A stretch of DNA of 64,000 nt from Gammaproteobacteria bacterium (GCA_026706665.1 JAPOYI010000224.1:1-64000), one strand, 5' to 3'; positions 34,673-43,530 are shown, numbered from the stretch's first letter. A program made the numbers and translations. The notes: a model not told the origin generated them from the letters alone.

Positions 34673-35901
34673 TGCGATTCGCCGCCGCTTTTTCTGCGCT
34701 TGCGCTCACGGCGGCCGCGGGTGCCGGAGCGCAGACGCTTGATTTCTCGGGTGACCTGAGCCTGCAGGCGCGGTGGTATCCGCAATCGCCCGCCTTCCCG
34801 GCGCAACGTTCCAGTACCGGCGGGCTGGTCGTCGAGCCGTCGCTATACGGGGAGGTCGGGGAGCGAACCAGTTTCACCCTAACCCCGCTTTACCGGTACG
34901 ACAGTGCCGACTCGCAGCGTACGCATGCCGATGTCCGGGAAGCATATCTCCTGACCTATGGAGACTGGGGCGAGAATTCCTGGGAGCTGCGGCTGGGACT
35001 TGACCGCGTTTTCTGGGGCGTGGCCGAGTTGCACAACATCGTCGATGTCGTCAACCAGCTCGATCTCGTCGAGCACCCGCGCGATCGGCCGAAGCTAGGC
35101 CAGCCGATGGCGCACGTGACGGTTTCGGGCGACTGGGGCGTGGCCGAGTCGTTCCTGCTGCCGTATCACCGCAAGCGCACGTTCCCGGGCCCTTCCGGCC
35201 GCCTTCGGTCGGGGCTTCCGATCGAAGAAGACGCGGCCTACGAGAGTGACGCCGAGGAGCGCCACGTGGACTTCGCGTTTCGCTACAGCAATGCCGTGGG
35301 CCTGCTTGACTTCGGCCTGACGGCCTTTAGGGGAACAAGCCGCGAACCCTCCTTTCTCGTCCGCCAGCAGACCGCGCCGCTGCCGGTAGCCGAGCCATCG
35401 TTGATCCCTTGCTACGAGCAGATTCGGCAGTTCGGGGTCGACGCGCAACTCACGACTGGCCCCTGGCTCTACAAGATGGAAGCCATTCGCCGTAGCGGAG
35501 CACGAAATCTCCTGGGACAGGAGGAGGACTATGGGGCCCTGATCCTCGGCCTGGAACGCGCGCTCTATTCCCTGTTCGGTTCGGCAGCGGACCTGACCCT
35601 GCTCACCGAATGGCTCTACGACGGGCGCGGGCCCCGCGCCAACGGTGTCTGGGACAACGACCTCTTCATCGCGGGCTTCCTGGGGTTCAACGATGTGCAG
35701 GGCACCGAGCTTGTCGCGGGATTCCTGGGTGACCTGAACCACGACTACCGCGCATTGAACCTGGAACTGAAGCGCCGCCTCTCGGAGAACTGGTCGATGC
35801 GGCTGGAAGCGATCGTGAACCTCGCCGCGGACCCTGAAGACCTGACCTACGATGGACGCCGTGACAGCTTCCTGGGCGTGGATTTCACCTACAGCTTCTG
35901 A
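34672..35901 (+). CDS. Outer-membrane beta-barrel protein, RND-partner type
   Basis: A 409-residue exported protein with a signal peptide (residues 1-20, cut after GAGA). The body alternates amphipathic strands and ends in Phe (VDFTYSF), the hallmark for Bam-dependent barrel insertion. Features such as ELRLGLDRVFWGVAELHNIV and LVEHPRDRPKLGQP occur in the barrel family found beside LolA-like proteins and MMPL-type RND transporters. It may provide the outer-membrane end of an export route from the RND pump at 17742. It overlaps the previous gene by one base (TGATG) and is followed by the halogenase after 30 bp. Confidence 0.75.
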   Translation: MRFAAAFSALALTAAAGAGAQTLDFSGDLSLQARWYPQSPAFPAQRSSTGGLVVEPSLYGEVGERTSFTLTPLYRYDSADSQRTHADVREAYLLTYGDWGENSWELRLGLDRVFWGVAELHNIVDVVNQLDLVEHPRDRPKLGQPMAHVTVSGDWGVAESFLLPYHRKRTFPGPSGRLRSGLPIEEDAAYESDAEERHVDFAFRYSNAVGLLDFGLTAFRGTSREPSFLVRQQTAPLPVAEPSLIPCYEQIRQFGVDAQLTTGPWLYKMEAIRRSGARNLLGQEEDYGALILGLERALYSLFGSAADLTLLTEWLYDGRGPRANGVWDNDLFIAGFLGFNDVQGTELVAGFLGDLNHDYRALNLELKRRLSENWSMRLEAIVNLAADPEDLTYDGRRDSFLGVDFTYSF

Positions 35902-35931
35902 TGGGGGTTCCCGGTCGGTGAAAGCAGGCGA

Positions 35932-37251
35932 ATGTCCCAACGTGCCCGCCCGGCCGACTTGTGGAAGTCACCTGGCATGATGCAGCCGGGCAGCAACTCC
36001 TTAAGAAAGATCGCGGTTGTCGGGCGAGGAACCGCGGGCTCCCTGGCGGCCGCCAGCGTAACGCGCCAGCACCCTGACAGCGACCACGAACTGCACCACA
36101 TATACGACTCGCGCATCCCGGTCATCGGGGTGGGCGAGGGCAGTTGGCCGAGCCTCGTGCAGGAACTGCAGCAACTGACCAACCTGCCGCACGAGACCGT
36201 CCAGCAGCGCCTCAACGGGACCCGCAAGTACGGCGTTGCGTTCGAGGGGTGGGGTCGGCGCGGCAGAGACTTCACGCATTACTTCACGCCGCAACAGGTG
36301 TCCTATGCCTACCACCTGTCCGCGGACTTCATGGGCGAGTTGCTGGAGAAGAGCACGCGCGCGCGCCACGTCGATGCGAGAGTACTCGACATCACGAAGG
36401 TCGAGGGTGGCGCGCAGGTGGAATTCGAGGACCGGGCGCCGGAGCGTTACGACCTGGTCTTCGATGCCCGCGGGTTTCCCAGGGAGCTCCATGCCGACGA
36501 GCACATCGACATTTCCTTCATCCCCACCAATACGGCCGTCATCCGCCGCTGTCCGGCGATCATCGAATCAGGGCAGGACGGGCCGGTCTTGCAACCCACT
36601 TACACCCGCGCGGTCGCGCGTCCGCATGGTTGGGTATTCGTCATTCCGCTCACGGTGCACACCTCCTATGGGTACATCTTCAACCGTGATGTCACCAGTC
36701 TTGAAGAAGCCGAGGCGGACTTTGACACTTTCCTGGAAGCGGACGGCGTATCGGAGTTCGAGCAACGCGCCGTCATCCAGTTCCCCAACTTTGTCCACCG
36801 CCAGATCTTCGATGGTGCGATTGCGCGGGTCGGGAACGCGGCGGCCTTCATGGAACCGTTGGAGGCGACGGCCATCGTATCGGCCCAGTTGCAGATCGGA
36901 ATGGTGCTCCAGGTGCGCCTCAACCGTCCGGCAGAGCATGTCAAGCGCGATGCGCCGACGGTCAACCGGTTTCTGATCAACAACATGCTGGGCTACGGCC
37001 TGTTCGTCGGGTGGCACTACTCCTGCGGCTCCAGGTACGACAGCGAGTTCTGGCGTTACGCCCGCGAGCACGCCTGGACGCGGCACCGGGAGGCGGCGGA
37101 CCCCGAAGTGGTGGATTGCGCCGCCCTCGAGAAGTTCGAAGACATGATCGGCCTGTTGAACCAGCCGGTCATTGACAAGGCGGACTGGCATCGGATGTGC
37201 GCGGTCCCGCTCACCAGCTACGCCCAGATTTTCCAGGGCCTGGGCTGTTAG
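35932..37251 (+). CDS. Flavin-dependent tryptophan halogenase-family protein
   Basis: A 439-residue flavoprotein. The FAD fold opens with IAVVGRGTAGSLAAA, and the conserved SRIPVIGVGEGSWP is the known S-x-I-P-x-I-G-V-G-E segment of tryptophan halogenases. The Lys in RKYGVAFEGW probably corresponds to the catalytic Lys that directs hypohalous acid. The family W-x-W-x-I-P motif is GWVFVIP here, so one Trp is Phe. The protein is shorter than free-Trp halogenases (about 520 residues). Because the precursor core ends in Trp, a peptidyl-Trp halogenase, bromine or chlorine, is plausible. Start ATG 35932; an alternative at 35977 lies close to the FAD motif. Confidence 0.82.
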   Translation: MSQRARPADLWKSPGMMQPGSNSLRKIAVVGRGTAGSLAAASVTRQHPDSDHELHHIYDSRIPVIGVGEGSWPSLVQELQQLTNLPHETVQQRLNGTRKYGVAFEGWGRRGRDFTHYFTPQQVSYAYHLSADFMGELLEKSTRARHVDARVLDITKVEGGAQVEFEDRAPERYDLVFDARGFPRELHADEHIDISFIPTNTAVIRRCPAIIESGQDGPVLQPTYTRAVARPHGWVFVIPLTVHTSYGYIFNRDVTSLEEAEADFDTFLEADGVSEFEQRAVIQFPNFVHRQIFDGAIARVGNAAAFMEPLEATAIVSAQLQIGMVLQVRLNRPAEHVKRDAPTVNRFLINNMLGYGLFVGWHYSCGSRYDSEFWRYAREHAWTRHREAADPEVVDCAALEKFEDMIGLLNQPVIDKADWHRMCAVPLTSYAQIFQGLGC

Positions 37252-37280
37252 CGTCCGCCCCGGAACATCTCGGCAGAGGC

Positions 37281-37499
37281 TCAGCCGAACTGGCGTCTGC
37301 GCCAGCGCCTGTACTCTTCGAGGCCGTTCCTCTCGAGTACATGGTCGCGCTTGAAAGCCTGTGCCGCACACACCGCGGAGAGGATCAGAAACGGAATCCC
37401 GGGCAGGAGTGGGATGACGATGCCGACCAGGCCGATGACGAGGCACAATAGCCCCATGGCGAACCAGCAGATGCGTATCAGCGCCGAGCGTTCGTACAT
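37281..37499 (-). CDS. DUF454 family small membrane protein (YbaN-like)
   Basis: A 72-residue protein with two membrane helices. GLVGIVIPLLPGIPFLILSA followed by AFKRDHVLERNGLEEYRRWR is the DUF454 signature (PLLPG/T-x-PF). The role of YbaN-type proteins is unknown. It is on the opposite strand to its neighbours and probably marks the end of the RiPP cluster. Confidence 0.75.
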   Translation of the reverse strand: MYERSALIRICWFAMGLLCLVIGLVGIVIPLLPGIPFLILSAVCAAQAFKRDHVLERNGLEEYRRWRRRQFG

Positions 37500-37746
37500 G
37501 GATGTTCCTTTTGGTTGATTGACCAGACAGGACGCAACTCTCGTGCCAGATGCTCTGGGTCATGGAAAAGGCAACAGTTTCAGACACTTGCTGGACCCAT
37601 TGGCTTTTGCTACGCGAAGACCGTATGGCGAAGTTGGTGTATTTCACCGATTGTTGGCGAAGCTCGCCCACACGTTGATCCCTGCGGCAGCGGGTCCGGT
37701 CTACGATGGCTATACTCGGTGCCGTGGACAACCGCGAGGGGGCAAC

Positions 37747-38619
37747 ATGATGGGATCGGTTACGAGCGATTACCTGGTATCGGCGGATGATCTCGACCGC
37801 GCTCTCGGAGACCCCGACCTGCGCCTCTTCGAGACCGCCGCCAACCTGGAGCCTAAGGGTCCCGGCATGGAGCGCGAACTCGGGCGGGTAGCCTTTGACC
37901 GCCGGCACATCCCGGGCGCCCAGTTTCTCGACCTGGCGGGCGACGCGGCCGACACGGCCAGCGGACTCGAATTCACCCTGCCGGAACCCGCCGCGCTGGA
38001 GGAACTGTTCCGGCGCCTCGGCGTCAACATGGACAGCCGCGTCGTGCTCTACAGCAGCAGCAGCGTGATGTGGTCGACGCGCGCCTGGTGGTTGCTGCAC
38101 TACCTTGGCTTCGAGCGGATGTCGGTGCTCGATGGTGGCTTCGACGCCTGGCGCGGCGGCGGTCGACCGGTGGAAAGGGTCGTGCCGCGCTTCCCTCGCG
38201 GTGATTTCGAGGCGCGTCCCCGACCGGAGGTCTTTGCGGACAAGCAGGCGGTGGCCGACGCCATCGGCGACTCCGCCGTACGCACGGTGAACTCGCTCGG
38301 CGCCGCGATGCACCGTGGCGAAACGCGGTCCAGCTACGCCCGCCAGGGGCGCATCGCCGGCAGCGGCAATCTGCCGTTCAGCGAACTTCTGACCGAAGGA
38401 CGATTCAAGTCGACCGACGAGATGCGAGCGGTCCTTGCGGCGTCGGGCATGCTGGACGCCGATCGGGTCATCACGTACTGCGGCGCCGGCATCGCGGCGA
38501 CCATCGACGCTTTCGCCTGCGTCCTTGTGGGCCAGGACCGGGTGGCGGTTTACGACGGATCCCTGTCGGAATGGGCGCTCGATCCGAACGCGCCGATGGA
38601 GACGGGCGCAAGCGGTTGA
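37747..38619 (+). CDS. Thiosulfate / 3-mercaptopyruvate sulfurtransferase (tandem rhodanese)
   Basis: A 290-residue protein with two rhodanese domains. The first (residues 10-125) is inactive, with no Cys in the loop after VVLYSSSSVMWSTRAWW. The second has the active-site Cys in VITYCGAGIAATIDAF, about residue 245. The GAGI loop differs from both the CRKGVT-type loop of thiosulfate sulfurtransferases and the CGSGVT loop of mercaptopyruvate enzymes but is nearest the latter. I use ATG 37747; the frame is open further upstream (to 37519) but that stretch is unlike the family. It stands alone on the + strand after the DUF454 gene. Confidence 0.85.
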   Translation: MMGSVTSDYLVSADDLDRALGDPDLRLFETAANLEPKGPGMERELGRVAFDRRHIPGAQFLDLAGDAADTASGLEFTLPEPAALEELFRRLGVNMDSRVVLYSSSSVMWSTRAWWLLHYLGFERMSVLDGGFDAWRGGGRPVERVVPRFPRGDFEARPRPEVFADKQAVADAIGDSAVRTVNSLGAAMHRGETRSSYARQGRIAGSGNLPFSELLTEGRFKSTDEMRAVLAASGMLDADRVITYCGAGIAATIDAFACVLVGQDRVAVYDGSLSEWALDPNAPMETGASG

Positions 38620-38690
38620 GGGACGGTCGCTGCGGGTGGTACCAGTGTCGTGTGACACGAGTGAAGGTGTTCCCGGCGGTCGGGCCAGCC

Positions 38691-39530
38691 TCATGGCTCG
38701 GGTCGAATCCGCAGAAAGCTTGCGAAGCGAGGTATGCCGCTGCCGGTCTTGCCGTAGTGCCTGTACGTGACCGTCGTGCCGACGGGCGGTGGCCTGCGGC
38801 GCGTTTCGTCGGAGAATCCCGTGCCGAGCCTGAAACGGCGGCCGTCCGGCATCTCGACCAGAAGCGAGCCGAGCATGCCGATGTACTTGCCCCGGCCCGG
38901 CAGATGGGCGACAACCACGGCCTCGGCGTCCTGGTGGACCTTCAGTTTGAGCAGATCGTTGGAGCGTCCTCGTCGGTAGTACGAGTCGCCCCTGCGCAAC
39001 ATGAGGCCTTCGCCGCCGTTGGCCACGATCCGATCGAGCATGGCCATGAGTTCGGCGTCGTTTTCGACCCGAAACTGCTTGACCAGTCCAATGCTTGAAG
39101 TCTCCGGGGTGTCGAGCAGTTTCCGGAGACTTGCCAAGCGTTGATCGAAGGTACCCGGGTGATCCAGCAGGTCGAACACCATGTAGCGCACGCCGCGCCA
39201 CGCGTCCTCCCCCATTGGCTGCCGACGAACGATGCCGGACAGTCTCTCGAAGGTGCCGCGGCCCATCCACAGTTCGCCGTCGAGTGCGACCTCCGGAAAC
39301 CCTTCGACGAACGCCGCGGGCGCGTTGAAGCGGTTGCCCCGGCGAGAGTAGAGCGCCTCACCGTCCCACCACGCGCGGACGCCGTCGAGCTTCTCGCTGA
39401 CCCAGTACGCCTCGAGATCGACGTTGTCTCGGTAGACGTTGGCAAGGGACAGGGCCGGCGGTTCGATCTCGGCGGCCGTGGCGTTCCAGAAAAGAAGGAC
39501 GGCGGCGGCGATACCGAGCGTGCGACACAT
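38691..39530 (-). CDS. ATP-dependent DNA ligase with signal peptide (LigE-like)
   Basis: A 279-residue minimal ATP-dependent DNA ligase. After a signal peptide (MCRTLGIAAAVLLFWNATAA) comes the nucleotidylation motif SEKLDGVRAWW, with the adenylated Lys, the EGLMLRRGDS motif III/IV region and a short OB-fold ending with the KVHQDAEA-like motif V and VTYRHYGKTGSG. This is the periplasmic LigE type of proteobacteria, which seals DNA during uptake or in biofilm matrix. ATG 39530 is preceded by GAGG and gives the signal peptide at once; the frame extends to 39836 over non-coding sequence with a hairpin repeat. Confidence 0.88.
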   Translation of the reverse strand: MCRTLGIAAAVLLFWNATAAEIEPPALSLANVYRDNVDLEAYWVSEKLDGVRAWWDGEALYSRRGNRFNAPAAFVEGFPEVALDGELWMGRGTFERLSGIVRRQPMGEDAWRGVRYMVFDLLDHPGTFDQRLASLRKLLDTPETSSIGLVKQFRVENDAELMAMLDRIVANGGEGLMLRRGDSYYRRGRSNDLLKLKVHQDAEAVVVAHLPGRGKYIGMLGSLLVEMPDGRRFRLGTGFSDETRRRPPPVGTTVTYRHYGKTGSGIPRFASFLRIRPEP

Positions 39531-39775
39531 GGTGAACCTCGAAACGGGCGGCGAACACGAGGCCGCAAGGATTGCCTGTTTCGTGCGTGTGCGGTAGCGG
39601 ATAACAGCGGGATTTCGCGTGAGAATTTCCCCATGAGAGCGCCCCACGGCCGGTGCCTTCGGCTTCGGTTTGTTCTGGCGAGGGGAACCCCCTCGCGCTC
39701 CCCGGGCCCGGCCCCGCTCGTCGACCATGGAACAACGGCCCCCGGTCGCTGGCGCTCCCGGGAGGCGGTTGTTCC
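39531..39775. other. Intergenic region upstream of the DNA ligase, with GC-rich repeat-like element
   Basis: Contains the promoter side of the ligase gene (minus) and a GC-rich element starting with GAGAATTTCCCC and GGGGAACCCCCTCGC, which ends in the long inverted repeat annotated at 39725-39779. No gene is visible. Only one copy was seen in the window. Confidence 0.45.
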
Positions 39776-39779
39776 ATGG
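39725..39779. repeat. 55-bp inverted repeat (CCATGGAACAAC ... GTTGTTCCATGG)
   Basis: The 12-base arms CCATGGAACAAC and GTTGTTCCATGG are exact complements at 39725-39736 and 39768-39779; the next bases extend the stem with GGCCCCCGG opposite CCCGGGAGG imperfectly. The right arm shares GGAGGCG...TTCCATGGAAG with the right end of the dispersed 84-bp repeat, so the two elements may be related. Role unknown: a REP-like element or attenuator. Confidence 0.7.
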
Positions 39780-40139
39780 AAGTCGGGTGTACCATCGTCC
39801 GTCAACGAAGCGAACGACACGATGATTTTCAATCACGCCAGCTTGAGGCGCGGGCGCGCAGGATAGAAACGAAGGGCGCCGACGGGTTGGGTTTGCGCGT
39901 ACACAGGGCGCTGAGTTGGCTGGATGCCGCGGAGCGTTGCGGGGACGATGACGACGCCAGGTTCATATTTCTCCGGATTTCGCTCAATGCGGCGTACCGG
40001 ATGAGATCAAGCGGGAGTCGACCCCGGAACAGGCGATACTTGATCGCTTCCTGCAACGGCTGGTCGATCTCGACTCTGACAACCTCCTTTACGAGCTGTT
40101 CGGTGACTGCCACTTCGGTCCGGGTGGTCGGCGCTTGAG
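39776..40139 (+). pseudogene. Frameshifted and truncated HEPN-like domain gene
   Basis: From about 39840 one frame reads LGLRVHRALSWLDAAERCGD and then RFIFLRISLNAAY (to about 39996). At that point the coding sense jumps to another frame reading DEIKRESTPEQAILDRFL and then LVDLDSDNLLYELFGDCHFG before a stop at 40139. Together this looks like the first two-thirds of an uncharacterised HEPN-type family whose members read RALSWL...RFIFLWIAFNAAY...LVDLD...L, of roughly 200-250 residues. A one-base deletion at about 39997 explains the shift, and the C-terminal part is lost. HEPN proteins are often RNases of toxin or defence systems, but the copy is dead. Confidence 0.55.
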
Positions 40140-40311
40140 TTCCAGCTGACTCTACCAATAGGTATTACCAATAATCCAAACAAATGGATAGCAACTGGTT
40201 GACACTACTACTTGCTGGTGGCAGTGTTGAGGCCTTGTAGACCATATGCAGCACAGTTCCATCAAATTGGAATTACCGATTTGCATTACGCAACACCCAA
40301 GGGGGTCCGAC

Positions 40312-43300
40312 ATGCGTGCCACTACTGCTTTTGCCTCTCTGCGTTCGTCATGGCTGCTCGTGCTATGTGCGCCAATATTGCTGCCCCCAGCCGCGGCCCT
40401 CGCCCAGCAGGAGGACGACGGTGCCGACCTCATTGAGGAGATCGTCGTCACAGGCACGCGGCGCACGATCCAGGACTCGATCCAGCTCAAGCGGAATTCG
40501 GTCGAGATCGTCGACGGGCTGAATGCCGACGAGATCGGCGCGCTGCCGGCCCTGTCCATCGGTGAAGCGCTGGAGACTGTCACCGGCGCGGCGACGCACC
40601 GCGAGAACGGCGGCGCGACCGAGGTTGCCATCCGTGGATTGGGGCCTTACCTCGGCACCACCACCGTCAATGTCAGAGAGTCGACCAACGGCAGCGGCAA
40701 CCGCGCGGTCAACTTCAGCATCTTCCCTTCCGAATTGTTCAATTCCATTGCCATTCACAAGACGCAGTCGGCGAGCTACATTGAAGGCGCCGTCAGCGGT
40801 CAGGTTCAGCTGACGACCAGGCGACCGATCGAGTACGGCGACCAGCGCGCGCAATTCAGCCTCAAGGGCTCGGCGCATCCCGACGACGCCAATATCGATG
40901 GTCAGAGCATGGGTCACCGCACGACTGCAAGCTATATCAATTCATGGGAAACCGAGGGGTTGGGCAATATTGGCGTATCCTTCGGCGCCCAGCTGCGCGA
41001 CGACTCGAACCCCGAGGCGGAAGCGACGCACACCACGGGAGGCGGGCGGTTCGAAGCCTGTGTGCTGGAATCATTCGACTCCACGGCGCAGCCGCTTGAC
41101 ACATCCGGTCGATGCGACGAAAACGGCAGCGATCCCGACCTCAGCAACGATCAACTTCAGGACCTCATCGATTCCAGCCCCAATTACAACAGCGTCGCGG
41201 ATATTCCGTTTGCCTATATTCCCCGTGATCGCCAATTCCGCCGGAATACGACGGACGATGACCGTCAGGCGTTTTTCGGAGCGATCCAGTGGCAGCCCAG
41301 TGACCGTTTGGAATTCATGGTGGACTTCCAGCAGTCCGAGCGGGATCAGAAGGAACTCCGCCAGGATCTTCAGTTCGGAGGAACCCAAAACAACCTGCGG
41401 GACGTCGTTTCCGACCCGCGTACGGGCCTTCTGCGGAGTTTCGTCGCGGATACCGATATCCGGTCCAAGACAACGGACTTCGTGCGCTTCGAAGAGTACG
41501 AAGGCGCTGGCCTGAACGTTGCCTGGCAAGCCACGGATAACCTGGAAGTTTCATTCGATGCGGCGTTTGCGGACACCGGGCGTACCGAGACGGATGTGGA
41601 GGTTCGACTGGCTGCGAACGAGGTATTGGTCACGGATCCCGACGACATATCCAATAGGGAAGAGTTCTGGGTCAGGTTCGATGTGAATGCGTCCGGAACG
41701 GATGGGCTTGCATTGCCGACGGTTCTCAGCACGGACGGCAGCAGTTCCCGCGATCCCGCTTCGCTCCTGGATTTCGACATCAACGATCCCCGCTACTTTA
41801 CCGCCAAGGATCGCGTGCAGGTTCGAGCCAGGCAGCAGATTCGCGAACACACGATCGATGCCTTGAGGCTGGATCTGTCCTGGTACACCGAGCTGGGTAT
41901 TGTCAACAACATCCAGGGCGGCGTACGCCTTTCGTCGCTTGAGTATCGGACCTTCGGTGGCAATCGCAGCCGTGCTGGCATTAATCGATGGGACGATGAG
42001 GATCTTGACGGCGTCCCCCACGGGAGTAACAACACGCCTGAGATCCGCGCGGCCGTCTTCAATGCCGCCAACAAATGCGGACAGTCCAGTTTTCCGGAGC
42101 CTGATTTCCTGTCGGAGTCCAGAGGCGGCCTGGATCTCATCACGTTCGCGCACGGCATCGGCTCCGGCACCGGATGGGCGACATTCGATCACGGCTGTTT
42201 GCTCGATGAACTGCTCGTAAACTACGGCGGCAGGTCCGCAATTCGCTACGAGAATGGAATCGAGACCAACAGTATCGACTTGACCGAAGATGTGACGGCT
42301 TTCTACTTGCAGGCCAACTACGAATCGCTGATGTCTGGCAGGCCGGTTCGAGGCAACTTCGGTGCGCGTGTTGTGCAGACGGACGTCGATTCGATCGGCT
42401 ACCGGACCCCGCTCACCGTCATACAGGAAGACGGCTTGTATTTTGTTGAGGCGGAATCGGGCGCGGAGTACGAAAGCGTATTGCAAGCCAATAGCTATAC
42501 GGAAGTCTTGCCCAGCCTGACCTTCATCATGGATTTCAATGAAGATTGGGTCTTCCGAGCCGGAGTATTCAAGGGCATTTCGCGTCCGGATCCCCACTCC
42601 TACGGGAACAGCCGCTCCATCAATACCAACGACTCCGACGATCCGGAGTCGGGCTATGCCAGCCTGGAAGAAGCGGTGCATGGCATCAGCTCGCCGGGCA
42701 ACCCGAAGTTGCAGGCTTTGCCGTCCTGGAATGTCGACGTTGGTGTGGAATGGTATGCCAACGAAGATACGTTGTTGGCGGCCGGTGTCTACTGGAAGCG
42801 GTTTCAGGGTGCGTTTGAGAACGCCTACCAGCCGGAAGACATCCTGATTGACGGAAATGTAGTGACCGGCTCCGTGAGAACCACACAGGTTTCCGACAAC
42901 AAGAGCGACCTCAATGGAATAGAAATCACCGCGACGCATTCGTTCGACTACTTGCCCGGACTTTGGGGCGGCTTCGGTGGGAAGTTCAGCTACAACTATG
43001 CGGATTCCGATTTTGAATTCGAGGATGGGCACGGCGGCGACGGTATTGCCTTCGATGCCGACGGCAATCCGATTCCACGCCTGGGCCTGTTGCCGCCGGC
43101 CGGGTTGTGGGGGCTGTCGCGTCATACCAGCGCCACGCAGATCTACTGGCAGAATGATCGCATCAATGTGCAGGTGATCTATAAGGCGCGGTCGCGGTAC
43201 TTCCAGGGTTTCGGTCGCGATACGACCGCCCGCGTTCGATACGTGGCCGACTACAATACGCTTGACCTTCGCTTGCGCGTCGATGTCACCGACTATATTG

Positions 43301-43428
43301 AACTGTCACTGGAGGGCATTAACTTGCTCAGCGAGCCGCGTATGGATTACCGCGCGTTGGTGGGCCAGGTTGTCCAGACCCTGGAGTATGGTCCGCGAGT
43401 ATTCGCCGGCGTCAGGGCGAGGTTCTAG
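40312..43428 (+). CDS. TonB-dependent outer-membrane receptor
   Basis: A 1038-residue receptor. ATG 40312 gives a signal peptide (hydrophobic core SWLLVLCAPILLPPAAALAQ). A TonB-box-like EEIVVTGTRR follows, then a plug domain (VEIVDGLNADEIGALPALSI, VAIRGLGPY) and a long barrel ending with an aromatic residue in RARF. It lies at the head of the alginate genes with the regulator, two lyases and MFS transporter, so it should import alginate oligomers across the outer membrane with TonB energy. It has the length of SusC-less proteobacterial carbohydrate receptors. No SusD-like partner is present. Confidence 0.88.
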   Translation: MRATTAFASLRSSWLLVLCAPILLPPAAALAQQEDDGADLIEEIVVTGTRRTIQDSIQLKRNSVEIVDGLNADEIGALPALSIGEALETVTGAATHRENGGATEVAIRGLGPYLGTTTVNVRESTNGSGNRAVNFSIFPSELFNSIAIHKTQSASYIEGAVSGQVQLTTRRPIEYGDQRAQFSLKGSAHPDDANIDGQSMGHRTTASYINSWETEGLGNIGVSFGAQLRDDSNPEAEATHTTGGGRFEACVLESFDSTAQPLDTSGRCDENGSDPDLSNDQLQDLIDSSPNYNSVADIPFAYIPRDRQFRRNTTDDDRQAFFGAIQWQPSDRLEFMVDFQQSERDQKELRQDLQFGGTQNNLRDVVSDPRTGLLRSFVADTDIRSKTTDFVRFEEYEGAGLNVAWQATDNLEVSFDAAFADTGRTETDVEVRLAANEVLVTDPDDISNREEFWVRFDVNASGTDGLALPTVLSTDGSSSRDPASLLDFDINDPRYFTAKDRVQVRARQQIREHTIDALRLDLSWYTELGIVNNIQGGVRLSSLEYRTFGGNRSRAGINRWDDEDLDGVPHGSNNTPEIRAAVFNAANKCGQSSFPEPDFLSESRGGLDLITFAHGIGSGTGWATFDHGCLLDELLVNYGGRSAIRYENGIETNSIDLTEDVTAFYLQANYESLMSGRPVRGNFGARVVQTDVDSIGYRTPLTVIQEDGLYFVEAESGAEYESVLQANSYTEVLPSLTFIMDFNEDWVFRAGVFKGISRPDPHSYGNSRSINTNDSDDPESGYASLEEAVHGISSPGNPKLQALPSWNVDVGVEWYANEDTLLAAGVYWKRFQGAFENAYQPEDILIDGNVVTGSVRTTQVSDNKSDLNGIEITATHSFDYLPGLWGGFGGKFSYNYADSDFEFEDGHGGDGIAFDADGNPIPRLGLLPPAGLWGLSRHTSATQIYWQNDRINVQVIYKARSRYFQGFGRDTTARVRYVADYNTLDLRLRVDVTDYIELSLEGINLLSEPRMDYRALVGQVVQTLEYGPRVFAGVRARF

Positions 43429-43530
43429 TTCATGTCCGAGGCTGCGGGCAACCCTCTCCGGGCTGCCCGCGACCATCGGCGGATCAATTGCCCGGATCAG
43501 CAACCCACGGGCCTTTGCGAGAAGCGATCA

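Noticed and set aside
37519..37746. Upstream extension of the sulfurtransferase frame
   Set aside because: The added 76 residues do not resemble the family; the conserved start fits ATG 37747.
36568..39270. 900-residue open frame on the minus strand across the halogenase, DUF454, sulfurtransferase and ligase genes
   Set aside because: It is a GC-driven shadow spanning several real genes and has no recognisable domain or ribosome site.
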